Of a stretch of 64,000 bases of DNA, positions 62,864-64,000 are shown in pieces; the first letter of the stretch is position 1; each line of letters opens with the position of its first letter. The stretch spans positions 1 to 64,000 of the forward strand of contig SXRM01000025.1 in the NCBI GenBank assembly GCA_005792545.1, given 5' to 3'. The position numbers were made by a program, and so were the translations under genes. Under the pieces are notes generated by a model. It saw only the letters and a list, made by a program, of their open reading frames with translations, did not search any database and was not told the origin of the DNA. Source of the stretch: Pseudomonadota bacterium. GTDB taxonomy: Bacteria > Myxococcota_A > UBA9042.

Positions 62864-63832
62864 CTAAGCGCTTGGCGTGGCGGCAGCAGGCGCCGCCGCG
62901 GCGGGTTGGCGTCGGAAGATCGACTCGGCGGCAATCAGGATCACGCCGCAGGTAATCCCGATGTCGGCCACGTTGTAGACCGGCCAGCCGTGAACCTTGC
63001 CGTCGGTCACCACGAACATGTAGATGAAGTCGATGACGACACCATAATTCAACCGATCCACAAGGTTGCCTATTGCGCCCCCCAGAATCGCCGCCAACGA
63101 CCAACTGGCGAGCGCCGTGCCGCCATTGCCCTTCCACAGCCACCAAGCCAGACCAAGCGAAGCCAGCGAGGCGATGACGGTAAACAGCAGATGCCGCAAC
63201 AGGGGCGGCGCGTTGGTCAGAAAGCTGAAAGCGGCGCCCGGGTTTTCGGCGTAGACGAAGTGCAGCCAGTCGGGCAGCACCACGATGTTGCGATCCAGAA
63301 TGGCCAGCCCTTCGCCCGAGCCAAGTGCCACGTCTAGCGTCGGCGCCTGCTCGCCAACCTGCCAAGCGCGAGTCAGCATGACCGGGACTTTTTCGGCATC
63401 AACCCGCCAGGCCTCGCCCAGCACCTCGGCCACGGGTTTGCCGAGGTGGCGATTGAGCAGCCGGGTCGCGCGCGGCGCCGCGTTGCCGCTGCCTTCACTG
63501 ACGACGATCTGGCGGCCGAGCCACTGCCCGTCCACGTTGGCGGACTTGGGCCACTGACCGGGCTGCAGCCTGGCCAACGCGCCGCGCTTGTCGATGACGT
63601 CGGCTTCGGCGCGGTCGATGCCGCGCGAGGCGAGCAGCGCGGCTGGCGTCTTACCTGCGGCGTCCGTCCACACCATCGGGTGGACCCAACTGGCCAGGGC
63701 ACCGGTCGCCCAGGCCTTGGTCCCGAGATCGAGCACCGCCACCAACGCCGCGAACGCAAACAGGGTCGCCGGCCGCATGAACCACGGTAACGGCACCGGA
63801 CTTGTGGCGATGGGTGCGCTTTCGTTTGCCAT
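62864..63832 (-). CDS. lspA: Lipoprotein signal peptidase (SPase II), with large insertion
   Basis: A 322-residue protein, about twice the E. coli length. The catalytic Asps are in GVVIDFIYMF and YNVADIGITCG, and the ENPGAAFSFL motif is present. The extra length is a roughly 110-residue insertion between the first helix and this core (about residues 50-165, LASRGIDRAEADVIDKRGAL and onward), predicted periplasmic, plus an Ala/Pro-rich C-terminal tail. LspA removes the signal peptide from diacylated prolipoproteins. It is the first gene of a unit with lgt and uppS, which fits a lineage rich in giant lipoproteins. Start ATG at 63832. Confidence 0.9.
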   Translation of the reverse strand: MANESAPIATSPVPLPWFMRPATLFAFAALVAVLDLGTKAWATGALASWVHPMVWTDAAGKTPAALLASRGIDRAEADVIDKRGALARLQPGQWPKSANVDGQWLGRQIVVSEGSGNAAPRATRLLNRHLGKPVAEVLGEAWRVDAEKVPVMLTRAWQVGEQAPTLDVALGSGEGLAILDRNIVVLPDWLHFVYAENPGAAFSFLTNAPPLLRHLLFTVIASLASLGLAWWLWKGNGGTALASWSLAAILGGAIGNLVDRLNYGVVIDFIYMFVVTDGKVHGWPVYNVADIGITCGVILIAAESIFRRQPAAAAPAAATPSA

Positions 63833-63993
63833 TTTGGGTCGCTCGCGCCTGCGGAAAAGGGGCCGGGATTTTAGGCCCGGGTTGGCGGTGCGTCAACGCA
63901 TTTTTCGGCTCCGCTATTCCCGCGGCAGGAGGTTGTGCCGGCGATCTGGTGGCGCCTTGCGCCGGCGCCACTGCCTCGTGCTAAGGTTGCGCC

Positions 63994-64000
63994 ATGGTGC
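63994..64000 (+). CDS. Possible start of a plus-strand gene cut by the window edge
   Basis: An ATG at 63994 is preceded by AAGG seven bases upstream. Only two codons are visible, so no function can be given; it could equally be a chance match. Confidence 0.2.

Overview
The window is high-GC DNA from what looks like a Myxococcota-type bacterium (or a related former deltaproteobacterium). This rests on gene content: very large secreted lipoproteins built from MopE-type metal-binding motifs (consensus C-D/N-G-x-D-D/N-x-C-x-G-x-x-D-E) and from CxDGxxCTxxD cysteine repeats, a bacterial Ser/Thr kinase with a Pro/Ala-rich linker and a C-terminal membrane anchor, VIT/VWA and VWA proteins, and a MoxR operon. 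No rRNA, tRNA, CRISPR array or intact insertion sequence was seen.

Layout. 255-8055 (minus): a 2006-residue cysteine-repeat lipoprotein, followed by a 2-oxo-3-hexenedioate decarboxylase/hydratase-family enzyme and an isoprenoid-synthase-like protein that overlap by four bases. 8351-13685: an unknown lipoprotein, an unknown cytoplasmic protein, a Ser/Thr kinase, rpoZ and a lytic transglycosylase. 14012-17022: topoisomerase III and a small secreted protein behind a hairpin-rich leader. 17099-24155 (plus): an Hpt protein, then six genes (MscS, RDD, SpoIIM-like, membrane protein, DUF4129/DUF4350-like, MoxR), each overlapping the next by ATGA. 24345-27328 (minus): MerR regulator and VIT/VWA protein. 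27505-39338 (plus): an envelope block with a lipoprotein CocE/S15-type hydrolase, a possible outer-membrane protein, a 1975-residue MopE-repeat lipoprotein, another lipoprotein and a VWA lipoprotein. 39467-40261 (minus): exonuclease III. 40288-59316 (minus): one 6342-residue lipoprotein. 60023-63832 (minus): lspA, lgt, uppS and cdsA.

How it fits together. About half of the window encodes three giant cysteine-rich lipoproteins. The same stretch carries lgt and lspA, which every lipoprotein needs, and uppS and cdsA for envelope lipids. Both Lgt and LspA carry unusual insertions in their predicted periplasmic parts.

The strongest discovery candidate is the 6342-residue protein. Its MopE repeats act as a scaffold, and unrelated domains are inserted at a few recurring linker positions inside the repeat: a SUEL/galactose-binding-lectin-like domain, a lamin-tail-like domain, a Gly-rich module, six copies of a propeller-like module, and a C-type-lectin domain that is itself interrupted by a TLDc-like domain. 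Domain names come from reading motifs by eye and were not confirmed by profile search.
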